Under the pieces are notes generated by a model. It searched no databases and was not told where the DNA came from. It saw nothing but the letters and a program-made list of their open reading frames with translations. The position numbers and the translations under genes are program-made. DNA of 6,214 bases from assembly GCA_020628755.1 (NCBI GenBank), contig JAHDEQ010000044.1, positions 4,505-10,718 of the forward strand, written 5' to 3'. Source of the DNA: Saprospiraceae bacterium (GTDB lineage Bacteria; Bacteroidota; Bacteroidia; Chitinophagales; Saprospiraceae). This document shows, piece after piece, positions 1-6,197 of this stretch (positions within the stretch are counted from its first letter, which is position 1; each line of letters begins with the position of its first letter).

Positions 1-1
1 A

Positions 2-367
2 GATTTTATCCGAACGCCCAATGATTATGGTTTTGCAAATTTGAGTTGGATGCCCCATGAAAAACTAAGTGCTAATATCAATTATGTTTATACAGGCCAA
101 ATGCTCGTACCGCATTTTGCAGGTGCGCCCAATCAGTTGGTGGATGAAATTATGACTTCTTCTGCTTTTCACGATTGGAGTACAAAAGTAGCTTATACGC
201 TCCCCTTTGAAAAAATTAAATCAAAGGTTGAATTTTATACAGGCATCAAAAATATTTTTAATGCTTATCAAAACGATTTTGACATCGGAAAAAATCGGGA
301 TAGCAATTTTGTTTATGGCCCAGCCCAAGCTCGAACTTTCTTTATTGGTATAAAATTGAGATCTTAG
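2..367 (+). CDS. TonB-dependent outer-membrane receptor, C-terminal end (5' truncated by window edge)
   Basis: This is the last 121 codons of a gene that begins left of the window; the reading frame is open from base 2 to the TAG at 365-367. What is visible is the end of an outer-membrane beta-barrel: alternating polar and hydrophobic strands such as KLSANINYVYTG and WSTKVAYTLPF, then KNIFNAYQNDFD, and a final strand in YGPAQARTFFIGIKLRS. The 'G(I/V)KNIFN.YQ' turn followed by 'YGP...RTFF.G.K' near the C-terminus is the usual ending of Bacteroidota TonB-dependent receptors, which take up siderophores, haem, cobalamin or glycans using energy from TonB-ExbBD. The plug domain and TonB box lie outside the window, so the ligand cannot be inferred. 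The gene converges on gyrA, and a hairpin terminator follows 45 bp after its stop codon. The family call is fairly secure; the substrate is unknown. Confidence 0.85.
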   Translation, partial: DFIRTPNDYGFANLSWMPHEKLSANINYVYTGQMLVPHFAGAPNQLVDEIMTSSAFHDWSTKVAYTLPFEKIKSKVEFYTGIKNIFNAYQNDFDIGKNRDSNFVYGPAQARTFFIGIKLRS

Positions 368-405
368 TACAATTTGTATTGAACATCAAACATGGGTGAA
401 TCCAT

Positions 406-443
406 AAAAAAAGCCTTCTCGAAAATCGAGAAGGCTTTTTTTT
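406..443. terminator. Bidirectional intrinsic terminator between the receptor gene and gyrA
   Basis: A perfect 10-bp stem (GCCTTCTCGA at 413-422, TCGAGAAGGC at 426-435) closes a three-base AAA loop. It is preceded by seven A (406-412) and followed by eight T (436-443). Read on the plus strand it ends the receptor transcript with a U-run; read on the minus strand the A-run becomes the U-run that ends gyrA, whose stop codon (448-450) is only 12 bp before the stem. The two genes therefore share one terminator, as is common for convergent pairs. The identification rests on structure alone. Confidence 0.93.
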
Positions 444-447
444 AATT

Positions 448-3117
448 TTATTCTTCAGAATCTCCATCATCGGGAGCTTCTTCGCTCGTATCTTCTTCGG
501 ATGACTCGGTAGTATCTTCGGCTGTATTTTCTTCAGTAGCATTTTCCACATCCGTACCTTCAACTTCTGGCATTTCTTCCTCCTCTTTTTCCTGAATGAT
601 TGCAATATCCGCAATTTCATCGCCATCATCGAGGCGAATCACGCGAACACCTTGCGTCGCTCGGCCCATCGTACGAATATCTGTAACAGGCATTCGGATA
701 ATGATACCTGAACGATTTGTTATCATCATATCATCCTCATCTGTTACGGCTTTGATGGCTACAATATTTCCTGTTTTATCGGTCAATTGCATGGTTTTCA
801 CTCCTTTACCACCTCGGTTGGTACGACGATACTCTTCAATATCGGTACGCTTACCCATCCCTTTTTCAGAAACCACCATAATATTGGTATCAGGATCGTC
901 AGGATTGACACTTATCATACCAACTGCCTCGTCTTGTTCACTCAATAAGGTAATACCTCGAACCCCAAAAGCAGTACGACCCATAGGGCGTACAGTAGAT
1001 TCAGGAAAACGAATAGCACGTCCTTCACGATTAGCTATAAAAATATCATTTTCACCATTGGTCAATCGTGCTTCAAGCAAAGAATCGCCTTCATAAACTC
1101 CCAATGCTTGTATGCCATTGGCACGTGGACGAGAATAGGCTTGAAGTAAAGTTTTCTTAATGATACCTTTACGAGTACAGAAAATGAGGTAATTATTATT
1201 CAAAAATTCTTCGTCATTCAAATCCTTCAAGACGATATAGGCTTTTACTTTATCATCTTTAGGAATAGAAAGGATATTTTGAATCACACGACCACTTGAA
1301 GTTTTACTGGCTTCGGGAATTTCATAAACCCGCAACCAATGACATTTTCCTTGCTCGGTAAAAAGCAATAAATAGTTGTGTGTGGTTGCCGAAAAGAGGT
1401 GTTCGATAGAATCCTCATTTCGTGTTTTGCTTCCACGCGAGCCACGACCACCACGAGACTGAGTTCGGTATTCGGCAGTTTTGGTACGTTTGACATAGCC
1501 CAATTGAGAAATTGTAACAACAACTTCTTCATCAGGAATCATATCTTCGATACGAATATCGCCTTCAGCAAAAGTAATATCGGTGCGACGCTCATCCCCA
1601 AAACGCTCATTCAAATCGGTCAATTCCTCCTTTATGATGTCTTTTCGCAACTGCTCTTCTCCTAAAATAGCACGTAAATCAGCAATTATTTTTTGAAGTT
1701 CATCGTATTCCGATTGGACTTTTTCACGTTCTAAACCTGTAAGTTTGGCCAAACGCATTTCGAGGATGGCTCTGGCTTGTGCTTCTGTCAGCACAAAGCC
1801 TTCTTCGGGTTTATTTTCGTCGAGTTGTTCATCAATCAATGGACGGAATTGCTTCCAAAACTTGTCCATATCATCAATAAACTCCCCTTTCATCAAACCA
1901 ATTCTTGCATCTTCAACCGTTTTTGATTTACGAATCAAATCAATTACTGCATCAATATAATCCAAAGCAATGAGCAATCCTGTAAGGATATGCGCACGCT
2001 CCAGAGCTTTACGCAATTCAAAATTGGTACGACGTGTAATCACCTCCAAACGGAATTTGATAAATTCCGTAATCAGTTGCTTTAGGTTCAAAGTATAAGG
2101 GCGACCTCCAACTAAGGCTACATTATTAACACCGTAAGAAGTTTGAAGGGGCGAATATTTATACAATTGGCTCAACACGACATTGGCCATCGCATCACGT
2201 TTGATTTCGATGACAATACGCAAACCTTTACGGTCAGACTCATCACGAAGCGCGCTGATTCCTTCAATCTTTTTATCGTTGACCAAGTCAGCCATTTTGA
2301 CCATCAAATTGGCTTTATTGACCTGATAAGGAATTTCAGAAACGATAATGGTTTCTTTACCATTTTTTTCGGTAACAATTTCGGCTTTCGCCCGAACAAC
2401 GATACGACCTCGACCCGTTTCAAAAGCATCTTTGATACCACCCGTTCCATAGATGATACCACCCGTAGGAAAATCTGGTCCTTTGATATGCTCCATCAAT
2501 TCCTCTGTCGTAATATCAGGATTGTCAACCGTTGCAATCGTACCATTGATAACCTCTGTGATATTGTGTGGCAACATATTCGTTGCCATACCGACAGCAA
2601 TACCCGAAGCACCATTAATCAAAAGATTAGGCAATTTGGTCGGAAGAACAGTTGGCTCTTTTAGAGAGTCATCAAAATTTAATGCAAAATCAACGGTATC
2701 TTTTTTAATATCATTTAAAATTTCATCGCTGATTTTTTCAAGGCGAGCTTCGGTATAACGCATAGCCGCAGGGCTGTCACCGTCCATTGAGCCAAAGTTT
2801 CCTTGGCCGTCAATAAGTGGATAGCGCAATGACCAATTTTGTGCCATACGCACCATTGAGTCATAAACCGATTGGTCGCCATGTGGGTGGTACTTACCCA
2901 GTACCTCCCCAACGATACGGGCTGATTTTTTGTGGGCTTTGTTGTAGGTCAATCCGAGTTCGTTCATACCAAATAAAACTCGGCGGTGTACGGGTTTTAA
3001 TCCATCTCTAACATCGGGCAATGCACGCGAAACAATAACTGACATTGAATAATCAATGTAAGCTGACTTCATCTCTTCCTCGATATTGATAGGAATTATT
3101 CGATCAGTAGATTCCAT
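448..3117 (-). CDS. gyrA: DNA gyrase subunit A (type IIA topoisomerase, DNA-cleaving subunit)
   Basis: A complete 889-aa subunit A of DNA gyrase, the cytoplasmic A2B2 enzyme that introduces negative supercoils using ATP hydrolysed by GyrB. The N-terminal cleavage core contains DVRDGLKPVHRR (35-46), the region equivalent to the quinolone-resistance region (about 66-105) and the catalytic tyrosine Tyr121 in AAMRYTEARL, preceded by Arg120. The conserved GIAVGMATN is at 172-180. A helical segment at about 460-500 fits the coiled-coil arm. The C-terminal DNA-wrapping pinwheel (about 515-842) opens with the GyrA box QSRGGRG (553-559), which separates it from ParC; a related NRGGKG lies at 767-772. 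The last 47 residues (843-889) form a very acidic tail with a single lysine. At the E. coli Ser83 position there is Gln82, while Asp86 (E. coli Asp87) is kept. The ATG is supported by conservation right from RIIPINIEEEM; there is no Shine-Dalgarno site, as expected for this phylum. E. coli GyrA is 875 aa, so length is normal. Confidence 0.98.
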   Translation of the reverse strand: MESTDRIIPINIEEEMKSAYIDYSMSVIVSRALPDVRDGLKPVHRRVLFGMNELGLTYNKAHKKSARIVGEVLGKYHPHGDQSVYDSMVRMAQNWSLRYPLIDGQGNFGSMDGDSPAAMRYTEARLEKISDEILNDIKKDTVDFALNFDDSLKEPTVLPTKLPNLLINGASGIAVGMATNMLPHNITEVINGTIATVDNPDITTEELMEHIKGPDFPTGGIIYGTGGIKDAFETGRGRIVVRAKAEIVTEKNGKETIIVSEIPYQVNKANLMVKMADLVNDKKIEGISALRDESDRKGLRIVIEIKRDAMANVVLSQLYKYSPLQTSYGVNNVALVGGRPYTLNLKQLITEFIKFRLEVITRRTNFELRKALERAHILTGLLIALDYIDAVIDLIRKSKTVEDARIGLMKGEFIDDMDKFWKQFRPLIDEQLDENKPEEGFVLTEAQARAILEMRLAKLTGLEREKVQSEYDELQKIIADLRAILGEEQLRKDIIKEELTDLNERFGDERRTDITFAEGDIRIEDMIPDEEVVVTISQLGYVKRTKTAEYRTQSRGGRGSRGSKTRNEDSIEHLFSATTHNYLLLFTEQGKCHWLRVYEIPEASKTSSGRVIQNILSIPKDDKVKAYIVLKDLNDEEFLNNNYLIFCTRKGIIKKTLLQAYSRPRANGIQALGVYEGDSLLEARLTNGENDIFIANREGRAIRFPESTVRPMGRTAFGVRGITLLSEQDEAVGMISVNPDDPDTNIMVVSEKGMGKRTDIEEYRRTNRGGKGVKTMQLTDKTGNIVAIKAVTDEDDMMITNRSGIIIRMPVTDIRTMGRATQGVRVIRLDDGDEIADIAIIQEKEEEEMPEVEGTDVENATEENTAEDTTESSEEDTSEEAPDDGDSEE

Positions 3118-3417
3118 TTAAAAATTTTAGTAGAAAAAAGACCAGGAATTATCTTGCTATATTAGTTTTTCCTGAAATTTTAAGACTTGCAAAAATACAA
3201 AAAAGCTAGTAGAAAAAGGCATCTTTTTCGTTTTTTTACTAACATATTTAGAGTCGATTTCTTCCTACTAAAATCATAAAAATCAGCATTTTATAAAACT
3301 ACTTTTTATTTAATACAAAAGAAATGACCTGATTTTTCAGCTTTCAAAAACAATAGTCTAACAAATTTTTAGATTCAACGTAAAAAACCTATTTTGGCAG
3401 CTTAAAATTTCCAAAAT
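3118..3417. other. Divergent intergenic region between gyrA and the GH31 gene
   Basis: This 300-bp stretch separates two divergent starts, holds no credible gene and is very AT-rich. It must carry both promoters. The best -7 element is on the minus strand for gyrA (3190-3197). For the GH31 gene the nearest candidate is TATTTTGG (3390-3397), one base off the consensus TAnnTTTG and 20 bp before the ATG, which is weak. The word TAGTAGAAAAA occurs twice (3128-3138 and 3207-3217), and ATTTTAGTAG (3124-3133) recurs inverted as CTACTAAAAT (3265-3274). In the presumed gyrA leader, CAGGAA (3143-3148) could pair with TTCCTG (3169-3174) across a 20-base loop. GAAAAAG/CTTTTTC (3212-3218, 3223-3229) is another short inverted repeat. 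None of these is strong enough to name as an operator. Neither ATG has a Shine-Dalgarno sequence; both are preceded by A/T-rich bases. Confidence 0.7.
3190..3197 (-). promoter_or_regulatory. Candidate gyrA promoter, Bacteroidota-type -7 element
   Basis: Read on the minus strand this is TATTTTTG, an exact match to the Bacteroidota -7 consensus TAnnTTTG used by their primary sigma factor. It would give a leader of roughly 65-70 bases before the gyrA ATG at 3117. The -33 partner (a TTG-type box about 19-23 bp further upstream) is not evident; that area reads as T-runs. In AT-rich DNA an eight-base match with two free positions can occur by chance, so this remains a candidate. Confidence 0.4.
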
Positions 3418-5907
3418 ATGGCTAAAAATACTCCTCCCACTCCAACTTTGATGAACAGCAAAGAAGTTGGAGTTTCTAATCGTTATGATGATATTTATAC
3501 AGATTATCAAGCCAAAAACATCTATTCGGCTGAACGAAAAGGGCAATCTTTTTTGTTTGAATTTCAAAACAATGTTGCTCTTAAAATAGATGTCTTGACC
3601 GACACTATTTTTAGGGTTCGCTATGCTCCAAAAGGGCAGTTTGAAGATGGTTTTTCTTATGCTATTTCCGACGATTTTAAAGCTGCTAAAGTACAGCTCC
3701 AGTTTGAGGAAAAAGACAAAGATTATCGCATCATTTCTAGTCAAATCCAATGTTGGATTGACAAGAAAAAAGGGACACTAAAATTTAAGGATGCCAAAGG
3801 CAAAACCATCAATGAAGATGCCGAAGGTTACTCGGCTCGCTCGACTATTCACAAAGGATTTTGTCGGATAGCTGTTAGTAAAAAAAGTCCTAAAAAGGAG
3901 CAGTATTTTGGTTTGGGTGATAAGTCTTGCTCACTTGATTTGCGAGGCCATGATTGCGATAATTATAATACAGATGCCTTTGCCTACGGCAATGGCAGTT
4001 ATACGCTATATCGCTCAATACCATTCTATTATGGCTTAAATAATGGAGTTGGATATGGGATTTTTATGGATAATTCACATCGTTCGCACTTTGAATTTGA
4101 TGTTAAAAAAAGTGGTGTAACCACTTTTTGGGCAGAAGGCGGCGAGATGAATTACTATTTTATTTATGGGCCAAAATTGATGCAAGTTGCTCAACAATAT
4201 CATCAATTGACGGGTGTAACGGAGTTGCCCCCGATGTGGGCTTTGGGCTTTCACCAATGTCGTTGGTCTTACTATCCAGATGCACGTGTACGGGAGTTGG
4301 CCAATGATTTTAGGAAGCATCAAATTCCTTGTGATGCGATTTATTTGGATATAGATTATATGGACGGATTTCGTTGTTTTACGGTCAATAAAAAACTCTT
4401 TCCTGACCTTAAAAAATTGACTTCTGACCTTAAAAAAGATGGTTTTAGTACTATTGTTATGATAGACCCAGGCATTAAGGAAGATCCTGAATATTGGGTT
4501 TATAAAGACGGTATCAAAAACGATGTTTTTTGCCGTCGTACCAATGGCGATTTAATGGTTGGCCCAGTTTGGCCAGAGGAATGTGTTTTCCCTGATTATA
4601 CCAGCCCAAAAGCTCGTAAATGGTGGTCTAAACTGTACAAAGGATTATATGGAAAAGATGGCGTTGCTGGCTTTTGGAATGATATGAATGAACCTGCTGT
4701 TTTTAAAGTCAACTCTAAGACTTTTCCTGACGAAGTTCATCACGATTATGAAGGAAAGGGAGCTAATCACAAACGTATTCACAATGTGTATGGGATGCAA
4801 ATGACTCGCGCTACCAAAGATGGTTTGCTCAAAATAAAGTCTAAAAAACGTCCTTTTGTATTGACACGAGCGACTTATTCGGGTGGCCAACGATACGCTG
4901 CGGTTTGGACGGGCGACAATGTGGCTACTTGGGAACATCTTGAAATTGCAAATCGTCAATGTCAGCGTTTGAGTATTTCGGGCTATTCTTTGGTTGGTTC
5001 CGATGTAGGTGGTTTTGTGGAGCAACCGACAGGCGAGTTGATGGCGCGTTGGATTCAACTAGCGATTTTTCATCCTTTGTTTAGAATCCATTCAATGGGA
5101 AATAATGCGGATGGAAGTGGTGCTGTTTTAGACAATATCATGGAGTTGGATGCCGAAGATCGCAAAGACCAAGAACCTTGGAGCTATGGCAAGAAATTTA
5201 CGGCTGTCAATCGCAAATCTATCGAGTTGCGTTATCAGTTGCTACCTTATATTTATACAGCATTTTATCAGCAAGCAACAGAAGGTTTGCCTGTGATTCG
5301 TAGCCTTCATTTTTATGACCAAAAGGACGAAAAATTAAGAAAAGTAGAACGAGATTTCATGTTTGGCGATCATCTTTTGGTGAGTCCTATCGTTCGAGAA
5401 AAAGCGAAAAGTCAAAGTGTTTATTTACCTGAAGGACAATGGTTTAACTTTTGGACAAACAAGTTGCATGAAGGAAAAAAATCAGCTCGTGTGAGTGCAA
5501 AAATAGACAAAATCCCATTTTTTGTGAAAGCGGGAACGGTTTTGCCCTTATATCCTGTTCGTCAGCATACAAAGGAAAAAATTAGCCACTTGGACTTGCA
5601 TATTTATATTGGAAATGGAGAAAGTTGCTTGTATGAGGATGCTGGAAATGGTTTTGAATATCGGGACGGAGCTTATCGAAAGGTTCAATTTGTTGCCGCT
5701 TTAAAGGGCAACAAATATACGCTCCATGCTAAGGCTACTGGCAAATTTAAAGTGAGTTATAAAAAAATAAATCTTCACTTTCATACTGGCAATCAAGTAT
5801 TCAAATCTTTAAAAATTGATGGTAAAAAAGTTGATTTTGAAACGACTGAAAATGGAACAATTCAAGTTTCGATGAAGAAGTTGTTTAAAGGATTGGAGTT
5901 GAAGTAA
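3418..5907 (+). CDS. Glycoside hydrolase family 31 enzyme, probable cytoplasmic alpha-glucosidase
   Basis: An 829-aa GH31 enzyme, a retaining glycosidase that most often removes alpha-linked glucose from the non-reducing end of oligosaccharides. The expected architecture is present: an N-terminal beta-sandwich (about 45-265, with YFGLGDKS at 163-170), a (beta/alpha)8 catalytic barrel (about 270-620), a proximal C-terminal beta-sandwich (about 625-715) and a distal beta domain of DUF5110 type (about 725-790, with YEDAGNGFEYRDG). The nucleophile is Asp422 in FWNDMNEP (419-426) and the acid/base is Asp500 in VWTGDN (496-501). Other family marks are DAIYLDIDYMDGF (306-318), GSDVGGF (527-533) and HPLFRIHS (552-559). 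No signal peptide or membrane segment is seen, which suggests a cytoplasmic enzyme. Residues 1-20 look low in conservation, and Met12 is an alternative start lying in the loop of an inverted repeat. The gene is transcribed alone, away from gyrA. Alpha-xylosidase or another GH31 activity cannot be excluded by motif alone. Confidence 0.93.
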   Translation: MAKNTPPTPTLMNSKEVGVSNRYDDIYTDYQAKNIYSAERKGQSFLFEFQNNVALKIDVLTDTIFRVRYAPKGQFEDGFSYAISDDFKAAKVQLQFEEKDKDYRIISSQIQCWIDKKKGTLKFKDAKGKTINEDAEGYSARSTIHKGFCRIAVSKKSPKKEQYFGLGDKSCSLDLRGHDCDNYNTDAFAYGNGSYTLYRSIPFYYGLNNGVGYGIFMDNSHRSHFEFDVKKSGVTTFWAEGGEMNYYFIYGPKLMQVAQQYHQLTGVTELPPMWALGFHQCRWSYYPDARVRELANDFRKHQIPCDAIYLDIDYMDGFRCFTVNKKLFPDLKKLTSDLKKDGFSTIVMIDPGIKEDPEYWVYKDGIKNDVFCRRTNGDLMVGPVWPEECVFPDYTSPKARKWWSKLYKGLYGKDGVAGFWNDMNEPAVFKVNSKTFPDEVHHDYEGKGANHKRIHNVYGMQMTRATKDGLLKIKSKKRPFVLTRATYSGGQRYAAVWTGDNVATWEHLEIANRQCQRLSISGYSLVGSDVGGFVEQPTGELMARWIQLAIFHPLFRIHSMGNNADGSGAVLDNIMELDAEDRKDQEPWSYGKKFTAVNRKSIELRYQLLPYIYTAFYQQATEGLPVIRSLHFYDQKDEKLRKVERDFMFGDHLLVSPIVREKAKSQSVYLPEGQWFNFWTNKLHEGKKSARVSAKIDKIPFFVKAGTVLPLYPVRQHTKEKISHLDLHIYIGNGESCLYEDAGNGFEYRDGAYRKVQFVAALKGNKYTLHAKATGKFKVSYKKINLHFHTGNQVFKSLKIDGKKVDFETTENGTIQVSMKKLFKGLELK
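3439..3473 (+). repeat. Perfect 10-bp inverted repeat at the start of the GH31 gene
   Basis: ACTCCAACTT (3439-3448) and AAGTTGGAGT (3464-3473) are exact reverse complements separated by 15 bases. In the mRNA they could form a hairpin beginning 21 bases after the annotated ATG, covering codons 8-19, with the second in-frame ATG (3451-3453, Met12) in its loop. The inverted repeat is seen directly; any effect on translation or binding by a regulator is inference. Confidence 0.75.
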
Positions 5908-5914
5908 ATTCGAT

Positions 5915-5967
5915 GTGGACTCGTTTCTTAGCAATTGTGCATTGTTATAAAAATATATCGCATTGTA
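5915..5967 (+). repeat. 53-bp direct repeat, copy A
   Basis: This copy matches 6039-6091 at 49 of 53 positions with no gaps (differences at 5920, 5923, 5947 and 5964). It includes TTTCTTAGCAATTGTGCATT and AAAAATATATCGCAT. It begins eight bases after the GH31 stop codon and runs into the degenerate hairpin at 5963-5982, just as copy B runs into the hairpin at 6087-6105. The matching unit therefore continues, with decay, past the 53 bp. Confidence 0.9.
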
Positions 5968-5982
5968 ATGAACTATTGACAA
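5963..5982. repeat. Hairpin A, diverged relative of the hairpin at 6087-6105
   Basis: TTGTAAT (5963-5969) can pair with ATTgACAA (5975-5982) around a five-base loop, with one bulged G at 5978. It occupies the same place after direct-repeat copy A as the hairpin at 6087-6105 does after copy B. Compared with that one it shows two C-G to T-A exchanges that keep pairing (5964 with 5981; 5968 with 5976). On its own it would be too weak to report; the homologous position supports it. Confidence 0.5.
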
Positions 5983-6004
5983 AGCCTTTTTAGAGTGTAT
6001 GGTA

Positions 6005-6024
6005 TCGCAGTTTGGAAACTGCGA
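6005..6024. repeat. Palindromic element, 9-bp stem
   Basis: TCGCAGTTT (6005-6013) and AAACTGCGA (6016-6024) are perfect reverse complements separated by GG. The sequence is clearly related to the hairpin at 6087-6105, sharing TCGyAGTT and AACTrCGAC, and lies between the two copies of the 53-bp direct repeat. No T-run follows, so it does not look like a classical intrinsic terminator. Confidence 0.85.
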
Positions 6025-6038
6025 CAAGCAAAATTGAC

Positions 6039-6091
6039 GTGGATTCATTTCTTAGCAATTGTGCATTGTTGTAAAAATATATCGCATCGTA
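6039..6091 (+). repeat. 53-bp direct repeat, copy B
   Basis: The second copy of the repeat at 5915-5967, 124 bp downstream in the same orientation and 49/53 identical. It leads directly into the hairpin at 6087-6105. Identity over AT-rich but not simple sequence, including TTTCTTAGCAATTGTGCATT, excludes low-complexity coincidence. Confidence 0.9.
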
Positions 6092-6105
6092 GTTGAAAAC
6101 TACGA
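6087..6105. repeat. Palindromic element, 8-bp stem
   Basis: TCGTAGTT (6087-6094) and AACTACGA (6098-6105) pair perfectly around a GAA loop. It is the sister of the palindrome at 6005-6024; one stem pair is T-A here (6090/6102) and C-G there (6008/6021), a paired change. The last bases of direct-repeat copy B overlap its left arm. Confidence 0.85.
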
Positions 6106-6130
6106 CGAACCCGACAAACGAAAACAAACA

Positions 6131-6160
6131 TAGCTTAGGCCCAAGCTAAAGCGTGGGCTA
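6131..6160. repeat. Compound inverted repeat with alternative pairings
   Basis: Two competing stems are visible. TAGCTT (6131-6136) pairs perfectly with AAGCTA (6143-6148). Alternatively GCCCAAGC (6139-6146) pairs with GCGTGGGC (6151-6158) at seven of eight positions around a TAAA loop. The outer TAGC (6131-6134) also complements GCTA (6157-6160). The element is richer in G+C than its surroundings and unrelated in sequence to the palindromes to its left. Confidence 0.7.
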
Positions 6161-6164
6161 CTAA

Positions 6165-6197
6165 AAACGGTTTGCAGGCAAAGCCTACAAACCGTTT
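6165..6197. repeat. 33-bp imperfect palindrome
   Basis: AAACGGTTTG (6165-6174) pairs perfectly with CAAACCGTTT (6188-6197); after one C/A mismatch, AGGC (6176-6179) pairs with GCCT (6183-6186) around an AAA loop. With 14 of 15 pairs formed this is the longest hairpin in the window. The bases after it (TTTAAATTTA including the stem end) are not a clean T-run, so it could be a weak terminator or a REP-like element. Confidence 0.85.

Noticed and set aside
596..1096. Plus-strand open frame of 166 codons inside gyrA
   Set aside because: It lies antisense to the conserved GyrA C-terminal domain, its translation is rich in Ser/Ile/Arg without any family pattern, and it has no start context; it is a shadow of gyrA.
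2143..2664. Plus-strand open frame of 173 codons inside gyrA
   Set aside because: It is antisense to the conserved cleavage-core region; no recognisable domain and codon use follows from gyrA coding on the other strand.
448..3117. parC (topoisomerase IV subunit A) instead of gyrA
   Set aside because: A GyrA box (QSRGGRG, 553-559), the full six-blade-length C-terminal domain and overall length favour gyrase subunit A.
3212..3229. GAAAAAG/CTTTTTC hairpin as a terminator
   Set aside because: The stem is only 7 bp and almost all A-T, and it lies between divergent genes where no transcript is expected to end.
3418..5907. Polysaccharide utilisation locus made by the receptor and the GH31 enzyme
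   Set aside because: The receptor and GH31 genes are separated by gyrA on the opposite strand and two intergenic regions; no SusD homologue, sensor or second carbohydrate enzyme is in the window.
5809..6048. Minus-strand open frame of 79 codons across the end of the GH31 gene and the repeat region
   Set aside because: It overlaps the GH31 C-terminus on the other strand and runs through the direct repeat and a palindrome; the protein has no recognisable features.
5915..6197. CRISPR array
   Set aside because: Only two copies of the long repeat exist, 124 bp apart, and the intervening sequence contains further palindromes rather than spacer-sized unique units; no cas gene is present.
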